Positions 1 to 12,345 of a DNA stretch of 64,000 nucleotides are shown here, piece by piece. The notes under the pieces are model-generated. The model was not told the origin of the DNA, did no database searches, and was given only the letters and a program-made list of their open reading frames with translations. The first letter of the stretch is position 1; each line of letters begins with the position of its first letter. This DNA comes from Sinotaia quadrata (Eukaryota; Mollusca; Gastropoda; Architaenioglossa; Viviparidae). The stretch spans positions 21,670,006-21,734,005 of the forward strand of contig CM054178.1 in assembly GCA_028829895.1 (NCBI GenBank), read 5' to 3'. The translations under genes and the position numbers were made by a program.

Positions 1-2232
1 TAGATTTTGACAATAACTTAAAAATTCTAGTCTAGCTAAGAATTACTGATAGTCTGTACATACAGATTTTGAATGAAAGTGAACAAGGGGTTTTGAACTA
101 ATATGTTTCTTGCATTAATACAAATCCAATTAAAGGTTAAAATTAAAGAAACACAATCTTTATTCAAACTTAAAGACTATAGATGTACATACAGATTTTG
201 AATGAAAGTGAACAAGGGGTTTTGAACTAATATGTTTCTTGCATTAATACAAATCCAATTAAAGGTTAAAATTAAAGAAACACAATCTTTATTCAAACTT
301 AAAGACTATAGATGGAAAGTATTTCTGAACATTCCAGAATCAAGCGTATGGGTGACATATTTAACTAACTTTTAAAAAACTACTTATGGGGCACTTTTGA
401 ATGGGAATGACTGAGTAACTTGTTTAACACCCAATGAAATTTAAACAACTTTTGCAAATTGCCTAAGAAGCCCTTTACAACAAGAATGACTCATTCATTT
501 CTGTTTAACATCCAATGACATATTTTACCAGTTTTCTCAAAATTGCCACTTTCACTGTTGTTAGTCTAGGGTACAAAACTTTGCCCAGCCTCAAATCAAT
601 AAATATTGAAAAATAATGAAATGAATAAAATTTAGATACACAAGGTGTACAACGAAAGTCTAGTTTAAGCACACACATTTGTTGTAGTTATTCACGACAC
701 CAGTAGATCCAAATCGGATGTTTTTTTTTCTAAAATACAGATATAAGGAAGTTAATTTAAATGCATTTTTTGAGCTTTGGTCAAATGGAAATGTGTGTGG
801 AAATACAATGGCTGAATGGGGATGACATGGCAATAGCCCTGACCGAAGTAGGCATCAATAAGGGTGTATAGATGGGGGTAAACCTGACTGCAGTACACTT
901 TAATGTAACTCAGTATGTAACTGTGAATGAGCTGCATGTGGAAAGTTTCCTTAGTTCTCACAGCAGATACTGCACCTTGGTGTGTTAAGAGGAGTTCGGT
1001 CTAAATGTAGATAGATCATGAAGTTTTGAATGAATGAAAATGTTTAAGAAAGGCTTTCTTCAATAAAGAGCAAAAGAGTTGTGTGTGAAAATTCATGAGC
1101 TTCTGAAACAGATTTTTGATCCTTTTTGTTTTGCTGAATGAAGAAAGGTATATCTTGCTATTTTATAAGATTTTGTGTAGGCTATAAACAGAATATTTTG
1201 CCATGTATAATTAATTCACGTTTTCTTTCAGCTTAGTGAGATTGTGCTCAGAGAAAATAGATTTAGCCATTGGCACAAGATCATTACCAGTCTGAAAATA
1301 GCAATCTCTGAATACTGCATTTATTAACTGCAGGATCCATCGATCTATCCAGTTGTCTGTAGATCTCTCATCCTGTTGGTCTTTTGTACAAAAGTCTGTA
1401 CATCAGTTTTGCTTGGTTGTTCCATAATGGGGAAGCTAAGAAGTCTACCTAGATGTGATGTGGGCCATGGTTGACATGTCATAGAGACAAGTGTGCTGAT
1501 GACAGTGCTAAGAAACCAACAGTAGTGACCAAATACAATAAGGTTATATTGGCCAGGAGTGCGAAAACTGTGGGGGAACTTTTATTAAAGTCAAATAGGA
1601 CAGACAAAGAAAAAGAAACTGAGAAAGGGAAACTATGAATTGGATAGACTTTCTAAAGAGAAAAACTAGGACTGTAAGGGAGGCTAAAGTTTTCTCTGAA
1701 TACATTGATAAACACTTTGCAATTGGAATTGTAGGAATGTAAATAATTAGTTTAAATAATTTTATGTCTTTTGATTTCAATAATATTTAATCAAACGTAC
1801 ATATGAATGATAGTCAAGGACTTGAATCAATAACAAAATATTAAAAAAAAAATTTACAATGCCTGTACAAAAAGAGCTTCCCAGATGCATCAAAGAAAAC
1901 TAAAATCTCTCAGTACTGAAATATACTCTTATATTTCCAAATGATGACAAAAGTCACAATCAAAAATATACTAAAAGACTTTTCCATCATACCAACCAAG
2001 AGTCTATAATACCAGGAAATACCTTATTATGCCAAATAAACCCAGACTACACCAACACCAAGGAGAGAAAAATGCTAAACAAAACCTTCTAAATCTTCAA
2101 ACCATCTTTCCCATAATCCCACATATCTATAAATCTTTCAAATATGCCATATTCATTCATGCACAAGAGACATATGTAATACATTTTAATACACTGCAAT
2201 ATAGGAAACAATAATAAGTGGTGGCATCTTAC
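1..2232 (-). other. ACTR8 intron 4 (partial), no further exon recognised
   Basis: AT-rich sequence downstream of the ARP8 exon 4 donor. I looked on the minus strand for the expected next ARP8 block and found none. A 69-codon open frame at 961-752 has no recognisable domain and no splice context I trust. Confidence 0.6.
55..312. repeat. 129-bp tandem duplication
   Basis: Two copies, 55-183 and 184-312, appear identical by eye over the whole 129 bp. The lack of differences suggests a recent duplication. Confidence 0.93.
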
Positions 2233-5200
2233 CTCTTCCCCTATAATAAAGGGTGGATTGGAGTCAAGATTTGTCCATTTTTGTGAGCATATCCGATCTG
2301 ACTTTTCTGATTGAGCCTGTCTGTTGAATGCTGTAAGCTGAAAAAACACAGAGAGAAAGAAAACCACAAAACACTAAGAACAATAAAAATTACTACAAAA
2401 CCTTAGTAGACAAAAGATGAAAGCAGTGATATCAGATATATCTTCATCCAAGCCTAGTTTAAAAAAATGATGACAATGGTAAGCAGTATAACATTTACAA
2501 TATGGATGAACAAAGAACTAAATTAGCTAAACAAGAGTGTGTGCAGTTTTAAGAGAGATAATATTTTATGTTTAATATGCTGTATATGGCAGATTTTTAC
2601 TCATTATTATAGTTTTTTTCCACAAAATATATCTTCAAACTGATAAAAGAACTATAGAAATTAATACATTCGATAGAGGTTTTACCTGTTTAAAAGGTGT
2701 CAGCTGCCGATATTCTCCCGTAAGTGTTGGTCGTGAGAGTAGCAATTCTTCCACTGACTTGACACCACTCTTTACTTGCTGATCATATTCCGGGTGCTGA
2801 GAAAATATGTACTTGTGAAAAATAACAATAATTAATTTATGTGTACTGTTTCTTGAATGAGCTCCAAGCAATTAACAATCACAACCACCAAACACAACAG
2901 TCATCAGCTTGGGAGTGTGTGAAGGTTGATTGAGAAAATTCTTAAATGACTCAGACAAATTTTGAACCAAATTTACTCTTGCAGTAAAAACAAACTACCA
3001 ATAAAATTAAATTTAAATTACTTTCAATAAATTAAATAATTAAAAATCAAATAAAACAGTATTCTTAAAAACTTACTATCATAAACATTACTCATTTACT
3101 GTCAGGAAAGAAATATGAAACAAGCTACCATATATATTTAAATGTCTGTCTATTTTTCAAAAAAACAGGCATAACGTTTCTTTCAATCTGAAAATTATTA
3201 CATAAAATTATATATAATTAAATGTTTATGTTCAATTATAAACATAAGTTCTGATTAGATTAATTCTACTGCCAGTACATCTTTCATTAAATTTATTTTT
3301 AAAAAACCCTGTAATTTAATGTAAATTATGAAATCTGTAGTGTCTTGAGGCTTGGGATGGCCAATAGGCCACATCCTGGTCAGGCAATCACTAGAGTCTT
3401 TTCCAAATGATGCACCCTCTTTCTACTGTTTCTAGTAAAGAACTGTTCATTTGTGGTCTAACTGAAAAAATACTTACATATTATTGCTTAGATGAAGGGG
3501 TGATAAATTAATTAATTCTTTATTAAGATTAATTTGCTTGTACCTTGCATTCCTCTCGCAGGACCCAGTCCAGAGGCGGGTCCTTATGCGCAGTCAGTTT
3601 TCCTTTCCTTGCAATACAGTGTGGAACTGTCACAGGATAGGCATCTGAAGCTCGACCAACCCTCAAATTATAGGAACCTGGGTGGATTACAATGACTGTG
3701 GCTGGTTGGATAGGCTGCTACTCAGGGAAAAAAAGCACTAGTGAGAATTTAAATTCTACCTTCGCGCGCACGCATGCACACACACACACACACACACACA
3801 TGAAAGTAAAAACTTGAATATATTATAATTATATTTTGTCAGTATACATAATTATATATTTAGTGTAATAACAAACATGCTGCAAAAAGTATAGTTGCTA
3901 ATATCTGAAAAATGGGTCAGTGCAGATAAGAGGATTTAAGCAATAAACATAATACCCATTCCTAATAAAGGTGAAAAGTCGACAAGAAAACAAAACCATA
4001 AAATAAATCATGGATTCAGTTTTCTGATACTACAGAAAATAGATTTAAAATGTTAAAAACAAGAAAAGAATTTGTTCTATAGTTTGAAAACCTTGTGTAT
4101 TAACTATTAAAAAAAAAACCAATATGTTTTACAAAATTAATTTTCTGTATATTTAATAATGGTAACTTTCATTCATTTAATACAAGTAGGTAATCTTTAC
4201 TACTGTGCACTGTAGCTTCATGATGAAAATATTAATATTTATAATACTATATGTTCTACTTGGAAGGCATTTCAATTATTTATCATATAATTAATAGCAA
4301 TTTTTAATATGCCAAATGCATAAGAGATATGAAGTGAGTAAGAGTTTCATTAAATTACAAGTAGTGACTGCATAGGTTACAGAGAAAAAGGTAACAGAAA
4401 AGTTATTGTTGGTAATCAATTGATGGTTTATTGACTTTTGAGGTCAAGATGGGTTACACTTACAACAAACCCTGATAATATGGTTCAAAGTAAAATTTTA
4501 TTTTTTTATTGAGAAGAAATACCCAATTATATTAAAAATATCAGACTAACTATGACTTTAAAAATAAAACATGTTTCCAAGAAAATACAGTAACAGAATT
4601 TTCCTTAATTTTACAAAGAAATGTACAAATTTATTCTGTTCAGGAGGATGTAGATGATATCTTATTACTGCATGATGTTAAGTAAGGAAAGAAAAATACT
4701 AAATACAGGTATGAAGATATAAAAAATTCAGACAAATTTCTATAAAATACACTAAAATATAATATAACAGTACATAGAATTATACAGTTTGCATATATTA
4801 TTACAAATATATGACACCCTTATAGTTATAATCCACCAAGTGATAGACATTTTGGATTTGTGGGAGAATTATTAATAACTTTAAATTAACTTATTAAGAT
4901 TCTCGATCACTTGTAATTAGTCGTGTTATTAATTAATAAATAATAATCATAATGAGTGAAGGGTGCCCAGAGGTGTCACAGATACATTATACTGTAATTC
5001 ACATTGTATCTATCAAGATTAGGTGTTTGGTTCAGTATTGACAAAATAGTCAAAGTCTAATAGTGGGTTCTAATTAAGTTAATTCTTTTCCTTGCTATCA
5101 TAAGAATAATTATGATAATATACAAGTTAAAATAACTTCTATTTATGATTTTAAGTTAATTTCTCCAAACCTGTTATTATTCTGCTCCTCCCCCCCAAAA

Positions 5201-6434
5201 ACACACACATACAAAAAGTTTATGATATTTATTATTTATGATTTATTTAAGTATTGACTAAAGAGGCAATAGAAGACTTTTATTGGTATTGTGTGTGACA
5301 AACAAGCATTGAGGTAAATTTTTGGAAGAGGAATTACTCCCAGGAATTAGCAGTTTATGGATACTGCAGCTGGATTTGGGGATATTGCATAGAAACAAAT
5401 TTAATTTTTACAAGATGCATAGGAACAAATTTAATTTTCACAAGATAAATTATAAAATATCATGTTATTTCTTCACTGAGCCAAGATATACATGATGTAA
5501 ATGGTCAAAGTGGTGTCTAGATCAAGTAATAATGATGAATGAATTGATAGGAGAAAGTGCAGATGGAAAATGTTTTTCTTTCCTTATTCATCCACTGAAA
5601 GGGAAATAATGTTAGGATTTGTGTTTGTGTTTATATTCGTTTATGCATCTGAAGAAAGGCAAACAACCTTTCTTTCTTTCTGCTGTTGCTTGTTATTCTT
5701 GCATTAGAGGGAAAGTTTCTATCATTATCAAGTACTGACTCCCTTCTCCCTGCAAGGAGTGCTGCATAACCTCCTGCAACCACTGCAATAAATGCATCTA
5801 ATATGTAGAGAGGTTGTTAAAGTTACTGGTCGATGATCCTCCTATGGTTAAACTGATTCGGATCTATTGCAGTATTTGAGAACCAAATACCATCTCCACA
5901 ACCGTAAAAACTGAATACCATACATCAATCAATTAACAACTTTGAAAGCTTTATGCTGAAATGAAACTAACGATATATTAATTTTATCCCATTTAAGTTA
6001 TTACACATGTTTGCAGCATAGCTTACTCCAGGTAAAGTAAACTCAAATTTATCAGAGTTTGGTAAATGTGTTAAATTAGTGTTACATGTATTGATGTAAG
6101 ATGCCAAATATTATATAAACAGCAACAAAAACATATTGGCATTTACCAAAGCAATTTTTAAAAAATGTTTTAATTCACTATACGAATGTAGATTAGTACA
6201 ACACATTTTTTTTTTCACAAAGACTTACAAGTAAAATTCACAAAATAAATAATATCAGAGGCATCAGCAAAATATCAACTTAGGCAATAAATGCCCAAAT
6301 CTAAGTTATATACTAAATATAGGCCCCCTAACACTGTACTTAGTTATAATTTATATAGAGACTTTACTTACTTCAGCAGCAACTGGATCTTCTGTGGTAG
6401 GAAATAAGGCCTTCTTTGCAACCGGAGGTGGCAT
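2233..6434 (-). CDS. ACTR8: Actin-related protein 8 (INO80 subunit), 5' four exons, partial
   Basis: Nuclear actin-related protein. In known systems ARP8 joins ARP4 and actin in the INO80 remodeller module that contacts linker DNA. Four exons are visible on the minus strand: 6434-6372 (ATG to GAA, 21 codons), 3717-3544 (58 codons), 2796-2686 (37 codons) and 2337-2233 (35 codons). All junctions are phase 0 with GT donors and AG acceptors. Exon 2 carries the ARP8 start of the actin fold (TVIVIHPGSYNLRVGRASD, then VPHCIARK). Exon 3 starts HPEYDQQVKSGV. Exon 4 ends QKWTNL...FIIGEE, matching the family motif KWTN...YLVGEE. The N-terminal leader of 21 residues is short and poor in charged residues compared with vertebrate ARP8. 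Later exons (most of the actin fold) lie left of position 1; I found none in 1-2232, so intron 4 is longer than 2.2 kb. Recognition is by remembered family motifs, not by alignment. Confidence 0.88.
3777..3800. repeat. (CA)n microsatellite
   Basis: About 12 CA units just upstream of ARP8 exon 2, in intron 1. Confidence 0.9.
3801..6371 (-). other. ACTR8 intron 1, no gene
   Basis: AT-rich intron of about 2.65 kb in total (3718-6371). The only structure I see is the AT-rich block 4861-4981, described separately. Confidence 0.6.
4861..4981 (-). mobile_element. Possible degenerate LTR end / dispersed repeat
   Basis: The block GAATTATTAATAAC...AAGATTCTCGATCACTTGTAATTAG, here split by intervening bases, is repeated in diverged form at 12225-12345. 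On the minus strand its edge reads TGTGACACCTCTGGGCACC. That resembles the TGTGACACGCCTGG start of the solo LTR at 45421, including the following AT-rich TTAATTAATAA tract. No matching second end or target duplication was found, so it may be a fragment. Confidence 0.35.
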
Positions 6435-6559
6435 TTCTTGTTATTGCCGTCAACAACTTTTACTTTGTTTCGATTGTCTCGACAATGAGCAATAAATCTC
6501 AAACAAAAACTGGATTCATGTATACAAGTCACCGATAAATCTGTAAGCATTAATTGCAA

Positions 6560-6800
6560 TTATAAGAGTGACCTCCCTTTCTAGTAGTCAGTTCCTTTGT
6601 TATATATCTGTCAGTAGGAAAATAAACTAAACGCAAAACCCAAAGCTTTAAAATACACAATCTGTACAGGTTCCGGAAGAAAAGCTCTGATTAATAATGT
6701 CCTGTTCTAACAGAACTTGACCGGATGTGACTAAAGAGTTTTAAAATGTAATTTTAATTCGCTGAGTAAAAGAAGGGGGACTACTTTTTTTACTTTTTAA
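6560..6800 (-). promoter_or_regulatory. Putative ACTR8 promoter region with ETS-type motifs
   Basis: This stretch lies just upstream of the ARP8 start codon on the minus strand. It holds CCGGAAG near 6671 and CCGGATGT near 6721, both ETS-like motifs common in TATA-less housekeeping promoters. No TATA box is evident at a sensible distance. The assignment rests on position and motif only; the transcription start is not determined. Confidence 0.3.
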
Positions 6801-7504
6801 AAATGTCCTTGTTATCCTCCCTCTACAGAGAAATTTGAGTGCGGGCTGCCAATCTCAAAGCATGAATTAATTTAATTTAATGCGACCGGCAAGTTACTAA
6901 ATTACTGCATTGCACATACAAGTATCCTGCATTATAAACAGTTTATATTTCGTAAATCTGGAGATCTAAGCACTGAAATCGCTTGAAATGAATTTTTATA
7001 AAGCGTTAAGTGAAAAAAAATGAATAAATATCTATCACTAATTTTAAGAATTTGTGCTTGATAGTTATTCTCCTTTATTTAACAAGAGATGTGAATAATC
7101 TTTTTAACAGTTGAGGTGAGTTGGGAGATTGAATTTTAACTTTATCTTGTTTGAGGAAATAGTTTTATTTATTTCTTCTACTGAAATTGTGATTTGAAAC
7201 GATTTCTTTTACAATTTTTGAAAATACGTTCTTTGATTTGTTGAAAAGCGTAACTAAGGATCTTGAAGGTGAGCGTTGTACTAATTCATGCAGTAGTCGT
7301 GCTGGTGCTTAAGCTCTTCTCCCTGAGGATTAGAAAGGAAATAAAAACTTGTGGTGGTCGATATTTAGTCCGGTGATCAATAATGGATTTGACAAATATA
7401 GATCCGGTAGGACTGTTTCCTATTGATAATTTCTCTATTTCTCTCCATCCACCCAGTAAGTATGTATTATATATGAATGTGGATGTATTTGAGTGTGTGT
7501 GAAT

Positions 7505-7800
7505 ATGTATGTGTAGGTAAATGTATGTCTGCGTATGGATACATGTATGGCTACATGTATGTCTGTGTATAGATAAATGTATGTCTGTGTATGGATACAC
7601 TTTTGTCTGTGTATAGATAAATGTATGTCTGTGTATGGATACGTGTATGTCTGTGTATGGATACATGTATGTGTATGGATAAATGTATGTCTGTGTATGG
7701 ATACACGTATGTCTGTGTATAGATAAATGTATGTCTGTGTATGGATACATGTATGTCTGTGTATGGATACATGTATGTCTGTGTATGGATACATGTATGC
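7505..7800. repeat. 24-bp minisatellite (TGTATGTCTGTGTATGGATA-type)
   Basis: About 12 copies of a 24-bp unit alternating ATACATG and ATAAATG endings. Because 24 is a multiple of three, it stays open in all three minus-strand frames and gives artefactual ORFs rich in YPYTDIH. Confidence 0.93.
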
Positions 7801-7893
7801 TAATATACAGGCGCTCTACGCTTTTAACATTGTCATGTTGACCGAAAAATAATAATATCCTCCGTAGATGTCACGTGACTCGTGCAACAGATG

Positions 7894-8080
7894 TGTCTGT
7901 GTGAGAGTGAGACGTATACCACCAATATTGTCTGTGTGAGAGTGAGACGTGTACCACCGATATTGTCTGTGTGAGAGTGAGACGTGTACCACCGATTAAG
8001 CCTGCGTGTGTATGTGAGACGTGTATCACCGATACTGTGTCTGTGTGGGAGTGAGACGTACCACCGATACTGTGTTTGAG
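7894..8080. repeat. About 36-40-bp degenerate minisatellite (GTCTGTGTGAGAGTGAGACG)
   Basis: Five degenerate copies of a unit containing GTCTGTGTGAGAGTGAGACG and ACCACCGATA. Single related copies occur at 21166-21195 and, inverted, near 49300, so the unit is also dispersed. Confidence 0.85.
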
Positions 8081-8202
8081 CGAGCCATATACCACACTGT
8101 TTGATTCTCTGTCCACTGATGTATGTATGAAGTTCTTTCTAGGCCACTAAAGTTATGTGCATTCAATGAAAGCCTAAAGCTAATTTCAAAATACGCTTTA
8201 TG

Positions 8203-8276
<74 letters not shown>

Positions 8277-8300
8277 CGTGCATGCGTGCGTGCGTGCGTG
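8203..8300. repeat. (TG)n(CGTG)n microsatellite
   Basis: About 35 TG units followed by GCGTGCATGCGTGC. It lies 3' of C1q gene 1. A homologous array occupies the same place 3' of gene 2 (21298-21382), showing that the duplication included this flank. Confidence 0.95.
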
Positions 8301-8411
8301 CATTTTAGGTTAGATAGTGAGGCGCTGAAAATCAGTGAAAGTGTCAGAAACCGAGGTTTCTTAGCGAAAGAACAGGTAACACAAAATATTATTTCACGAA
8401 TCAGAATTTTC

Positions 8412-8417
8412 TTTATT
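8412..8417 (-). promoter_or_regulatory. Poly(A) signal of C1q gene 1
   Basis: AATAAA on the minus strand, about 98 nt past the stop. The same signal stands at an equivalent distance in gene 2. Confidence 0.7.
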
Positions 8418-8514
8418 TGTGCCAATCTGTGCAGTGGAATAACATTTTCATTCTTTTAAGCGAAACAATTTTTTTTTCTCTCGAATGAATGCTCATGTTT
8501 CGCATGAGTGATTA

Positions 8515-10729
8515 CTAGTTAGTATACAGGAGTGAGCCAGAGAAGAAAGTGTGAAATTGACCCCAGAAGTTGAATGCCTCAGCGAGGGACGGTTGCATCC
8601 ACACCTGATCTCCAACACTAAGTGGCGTGACGATAGCTGTGCTGCCACTGATCTCAGTATGTGCGGTTTCCATGGCAATCCGCGAGATAGGGACGCTATT
8701 TACTCTCATGTCAATTGGCATCCTGGCAATCTGCGTTCCGCGTTGAAAGAACTGAGCAGTCATCACGTACACACCCGAAAATGGGGCGGTAAAAATGCCA
8801 CGTGTAGGGTTATATCCATTGCCATGGTTGAAAATGACTTGGTCGAAAATAAAAATTCCACTCGCTTGTTCAGTATAACTGGCCGAATATTTGGCCAAGA
8901 ATGAAACATGACTTTTTCCAGAATCTGTAAAAAAGACATACGGGATTACAGAGGATACTATTACATTAACAGTAGTCATGTCTGGTAAGATTTCATTTCG
9001 ACAGAGACTCATATGTATCTAAGTTTACATTTCTATAAATAATCATTTCAAGTAAGATTACAATTCGATTAAAAAAAAACAACAACGTTTCTAGTGAGAT
9101 AACAATTCTTATAAATAATCTTGTCTAGTTAGATTCATTTCTATAAATAATCATGTCTACCTAGATTACATTTCTTTAAATAATTTCAACGTACATTATA
9201 TTTCTTTAACTAATCATGTCTATTAAAATTACATTTCTATAAATAATCATGTCTATTAAAATTACATTTCTATAACTAATCATGTCTATTAAAATTACAT
9301 TTCTATAACTAATCATGTCTATTAAAATTACATTTCTATAACTAATCATGTCTATTAAAATTACATTTCTATAACTAATCATGTCTATTAAAATTACATT
9401 TCTATAAATAATCATGTCTAGTAAGATTACATTTCTATAAATAATCATGTCTATTAAAATTACATTTCTATAAATAATCTTGTCTAGTAAAATGTCAGCT
9501 AGTACTTGATGAAGCCATTTCTACTGACCACAAGAAATTCAATCTAGCAATGGTATCGTTTTATAAGCGAAAAGCCTTCGATGACCACTGTGACAATGAA
9601 ACTTGACTTGTGCGCCTATTCGCAAGGCACTAAAGGTGGCAAGTCCACTGTTAGCCCAGTCAAAGAAGAGGTCGCCTTTCAAGACTGGACTTCTTGCCAC
9701 ACCAAATTCAAGTGATTAGACTATAGAATTTTCTACAGCATGTAAACGTTTGATTTCAGCCGATTAGCTGGTCTCGTTCTCGTAAATCTTAACCTTTGGA
9801 TTATAAAAACTACTCACACAGTTAGAACTGGTTTGCATTGCATCAGCAATTTCTAGCATATTCTCAACTTGAGTGTTTACTCCAACTCTGACACTTGCAA
9901 AAATATCATCACAAGGAGTGCCCAGGGTTCGACAATTTAATAATTTATATAATAAAGTTTAGAAATAGAGATAGGCAAATTTACTCCGCTTCAATAATCA
10001 TGCTCATAAATGAGAACAGAACCTTCTGAAATAATTTCTAATATAATTTCTTAATTATTTCAGTAATAATTTGCCTATCTTTTTACAACATGCCATTCTA
10101 ACTAAATCATTGAAATGAAGGATTGGGGTATGTCTAAAAGAGAATTTTTTTTAATGTATATTACTGTAGTTCCATCTTCTTTGTCACAGGTGTTTTATGT
10201 TTTGGTCATTTTCTAACAATTGTTGAGTGTGTGAGTACATTTGTATATAAACATCTTGGAAGTCTGGAACATTTGTGGGAGTTGAATAATTGATAGTTTT
10301 TTCTAGTGCAAGCGAACTGAGGGGTGTCTATACTCTATGACTGAACAGCTGCAAATGTAATGATATCAACACTTAAGGAACGGTTTAACAAGGCAAGAGA
10401 ATTCCTAACACTAATGAGACTCGAGACAAAATTCAAATTAGTTAAGAGACAACAAAATGACTGTTTAAATTTACAGTAGTCTGCTTGCTTGAGAATGTGT
10501 ATAAGAAAACTTGTGTCCAAGACGATTAGAATAGGATGAAAGGAAAGCATTTATAAGCAAACATACCGACTGTGAGCTTCGACAAGTTAGCTCGAGTTTC
10601 ACTTAGCTGAACGGCCAGTTGGTTGACCTGTGACCTCAATTGCAGTAGTTCATTGCAGTACAACAAGTCGTAGGAGCTTTGGCACGACATAACCAGAGTC
10701 GCGAACAACATAACAGCAGGAATCTTCAT
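8515..10729 (-). CDS. C1q domain-containing secreted protein, gene 1
   Basis: Predicted 190-aa soluble protein of the C1q/TNF superfamily; molluscan relatives are regarded as haemolymph pattern-recognition molecules. Coding exon 1 (10729-10567, 163 nt) gives a signal peptide (MKIPAVMLFATLVMSC) and a heptad-rich neck, residues about 28-54 (ELLQLRSQVNQLAVQLSETR). Donor GTCG|GTATGT and acceptor TTTTTTACAG|ATTCTGG form a phase-1 intron of 1,642 bp. Exon 2 (8924-8515, 410 nt) is the C1q domain: HVSFLAKYS, IFIFDQVIFNHGNGYNP, GIFTAPFSGVYV, STAIVTPLSVGDQVW and the end FFSGSLLYTN. No collagen repeat, so it is a short globular type. The acceptor-like TTTTTCAAG at 10749 just before the ATG suggests a separate 5' leader exon. 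An AATAAA signal lies at 8417-8412. The closest relative is gene 2. Confidence 0.9.
9115..9485. repeat. 33-bp minisatellite in the C1q gene 1 intron
   Basis: About 11 copies of a 33-bp unit containing AATCATGTCTATTAAAATTA and CATTTCTATA. It begins about 190 bp inside the intron from the C1q exon. The paralogous intron of gene 2 (22060-22165) holds two or three diverged, unexpanded copies, so expansion followed the duplication. Confidence 0.93.
9539..9940 (-). pseudogene. Unrecognised coding-like relic in C1q gene 1 intron
   Basis: Two short open blocks on the gene strand read like protein. One, about 9935-9800, includes CDDIFASVRVGVN and MLEIADAMQTS. The other, 9715-9539, includes FGVARSPVLKGDLFFDWA and ends FAYKTIPLLD plus stop. 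The homologous stretch of the gene 2 intron keeps the first block (FDDICVSARVGIN, LLELADAIQT) but shows stops in the second. In gene 2 the region is bounded by inverted repeats at 22818 and 23489, so a relic of a transposon gene is the best guess. No family was recognised. A GTGAGT after the first block could act as a donor. Confidence 0.35.
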
Positions 10730-12240
10730 TGTTATTTTGTTGTATGCCCTTGAAAAATACATTAATTGCAATTATTATTATGTTAGGTGTTAGACTCCAT
10801 TTTGTATTTTTATATGCAAATTAATCTAATGACTGCTTATAGAGGATTTATTTAGATTTATTTAATAGTTACTGAGATAATTTATTTAGCGTCTTTAATC
10901 TAAAATACTTACTGAATATTTTGTGTCTATTTTTCAAAACTTACTTTGTGCAAAAACAGTTTTTTAATATTACTGTGCTGTACACAAGGAATGGATTTCG
11001 TAAAAGAAAAAAAATATCTAGATTCAAAGATCTGCTAAGGTCATTAGTGTTTAAAACATTTTTCAGAAAACATTTGCAACAATCATATTCTGCAAATAAT
11101 TTAATGATTTAAATAAAGTAATTATATCCATCTATAATGATATAGCTAAATTATGTATTCTTTTGACTTTAATTGGCATCATGGAGAGCCATTTTAAGGA
11201 TTCTTTAGGTCATCAAAACATTTTCTTTGTAGCTGTTATATTTACAACTCACAGAATTGTTGATTGAATTGGAAATATATGTTATTTTCTGGCTGTCTTG
11301 TCCGACTGTAGAATCGTAAACTGCAATTAAATAAAATAAAAAATATTTTCACCTAAAAACGAATAGCAAGATAAAAGTTGCATTATATTATTTTATTATA
11401 ATCGTACACTAAATAGCCAAAATGTCTACTTGTTTCAGTTGTTAAGCACACAAGCATTTAGAATTGAAATACAGTAGACAAGAATTAAATTCATCTGCCA
11501 TATTGTATACGTGCCACTGACGTATGTCAGCTGCAACACATTACTTGTAGACTCACTAAGCCTTTAGCATTCTCCTTTAAGGAGATAATTTTGTGCTTAA
11601 GTTGTAGAGAATGTATTTACTTAATAGCTAAAGAGAGAGAAACATCCATGGAAAATATTTATATAACATTTGCAAATAAAGGTGTAATGCTAAATTGGTG
11701 GAGCACTTGGTGCTGGATAAATGATCTGACCAATCGGCATTGATCTATTATAAATACATTGCTGTGCACTTCAAACTTACTCTGAACTGAAACGCCACCA
11801 TTTTCTGATCTAATCCACAGCTAGTAAGAGAACAGAGTAATAATTATCATTTGCTTTTCATTTATCGATGGGATAAACTGAACAATTGTCCAGTGTTAAT
11901 TGAACATTGTTGTGAAGTGATGTAAATGTCAATGCTCTTTTGCTCTTATATTCATATGTGAATTTAATTGTGATTTAGTAAATTTATTTTTAAGTTTATA
12001 TACCTTCTTACACATATTGATAAACCATATGTTGGAGAAGACAGCGGGTGGATGGGGCTCGCTAAATATATCATAAAAGACGGATTTATCTTCTTATTTA
12101 GTAAGTATTTTTCCACCTACGGAAACTGTGTGATGGTAAATGTTTTGTGTTTAGTGTTGTGTAAGAGAGAAAACGTTTATAGCGCCCGCTTATCCACCCA
12201 GTGAGAGAGACGAGTGGTGTCTGCAAGAGAATTATTAATA
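10727..12240 (-). other. 5' flank of C1q gene 1, homologous to that of gene 2
   Basis: Several segments match the gene 2 flank. Examples are the CATTTAGAATTGAA...CTGCCATATTGTA block (11455-11505 versus 33605-33655), TTGCTTTTCATTTATCGATG (11850 versus 34046), and 12001-12230 versus 37731-37950. The order is conserved but the gene 2 side is interrupted by extra sequence. A 5' leader exon probably lies here but I could not place it. Confidence 0.5.
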
Positions 12241-12345
12241 ACAGAAATTAAGATTCTCATCACTTGTAATTAGTTATGAATGATTAAATAATAATCATCA
12301 TCTTAACCATATAACTAGAGTGGCGTTAAGTGTTACAGTAAGATT
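12001..12345. repeat. Duplicated segment shared with 37731-37950 and 4861-4981
   Basis: CCTTCTTACACATATTGATAA and GGCTCGCTAAATATA, through GAGAGAGACGA near 12213, recur at 37731-37950 with about 20-25 percent differences by eye. The following 12225-12345 part matches 4861-4981. The first part fits the C1q tandem duplication; the second looks like a dispersed element. Confidence 0.55.

Noticed and set aside
7286..7794. Long minus-strand ORFs rich in YPYTDIHLSIHRHT
   Set aside because: They are the 24-bp minisatellite read in three frames; the period is a multiple of three, so stops are absent by structure rather than selection.
9206..9448. 80-codon ORF with repeated IIYRNVILIDM
   Set aside because: It is the 33-bp intronic array of C1q gene 1; no codon-level evidence of coding.
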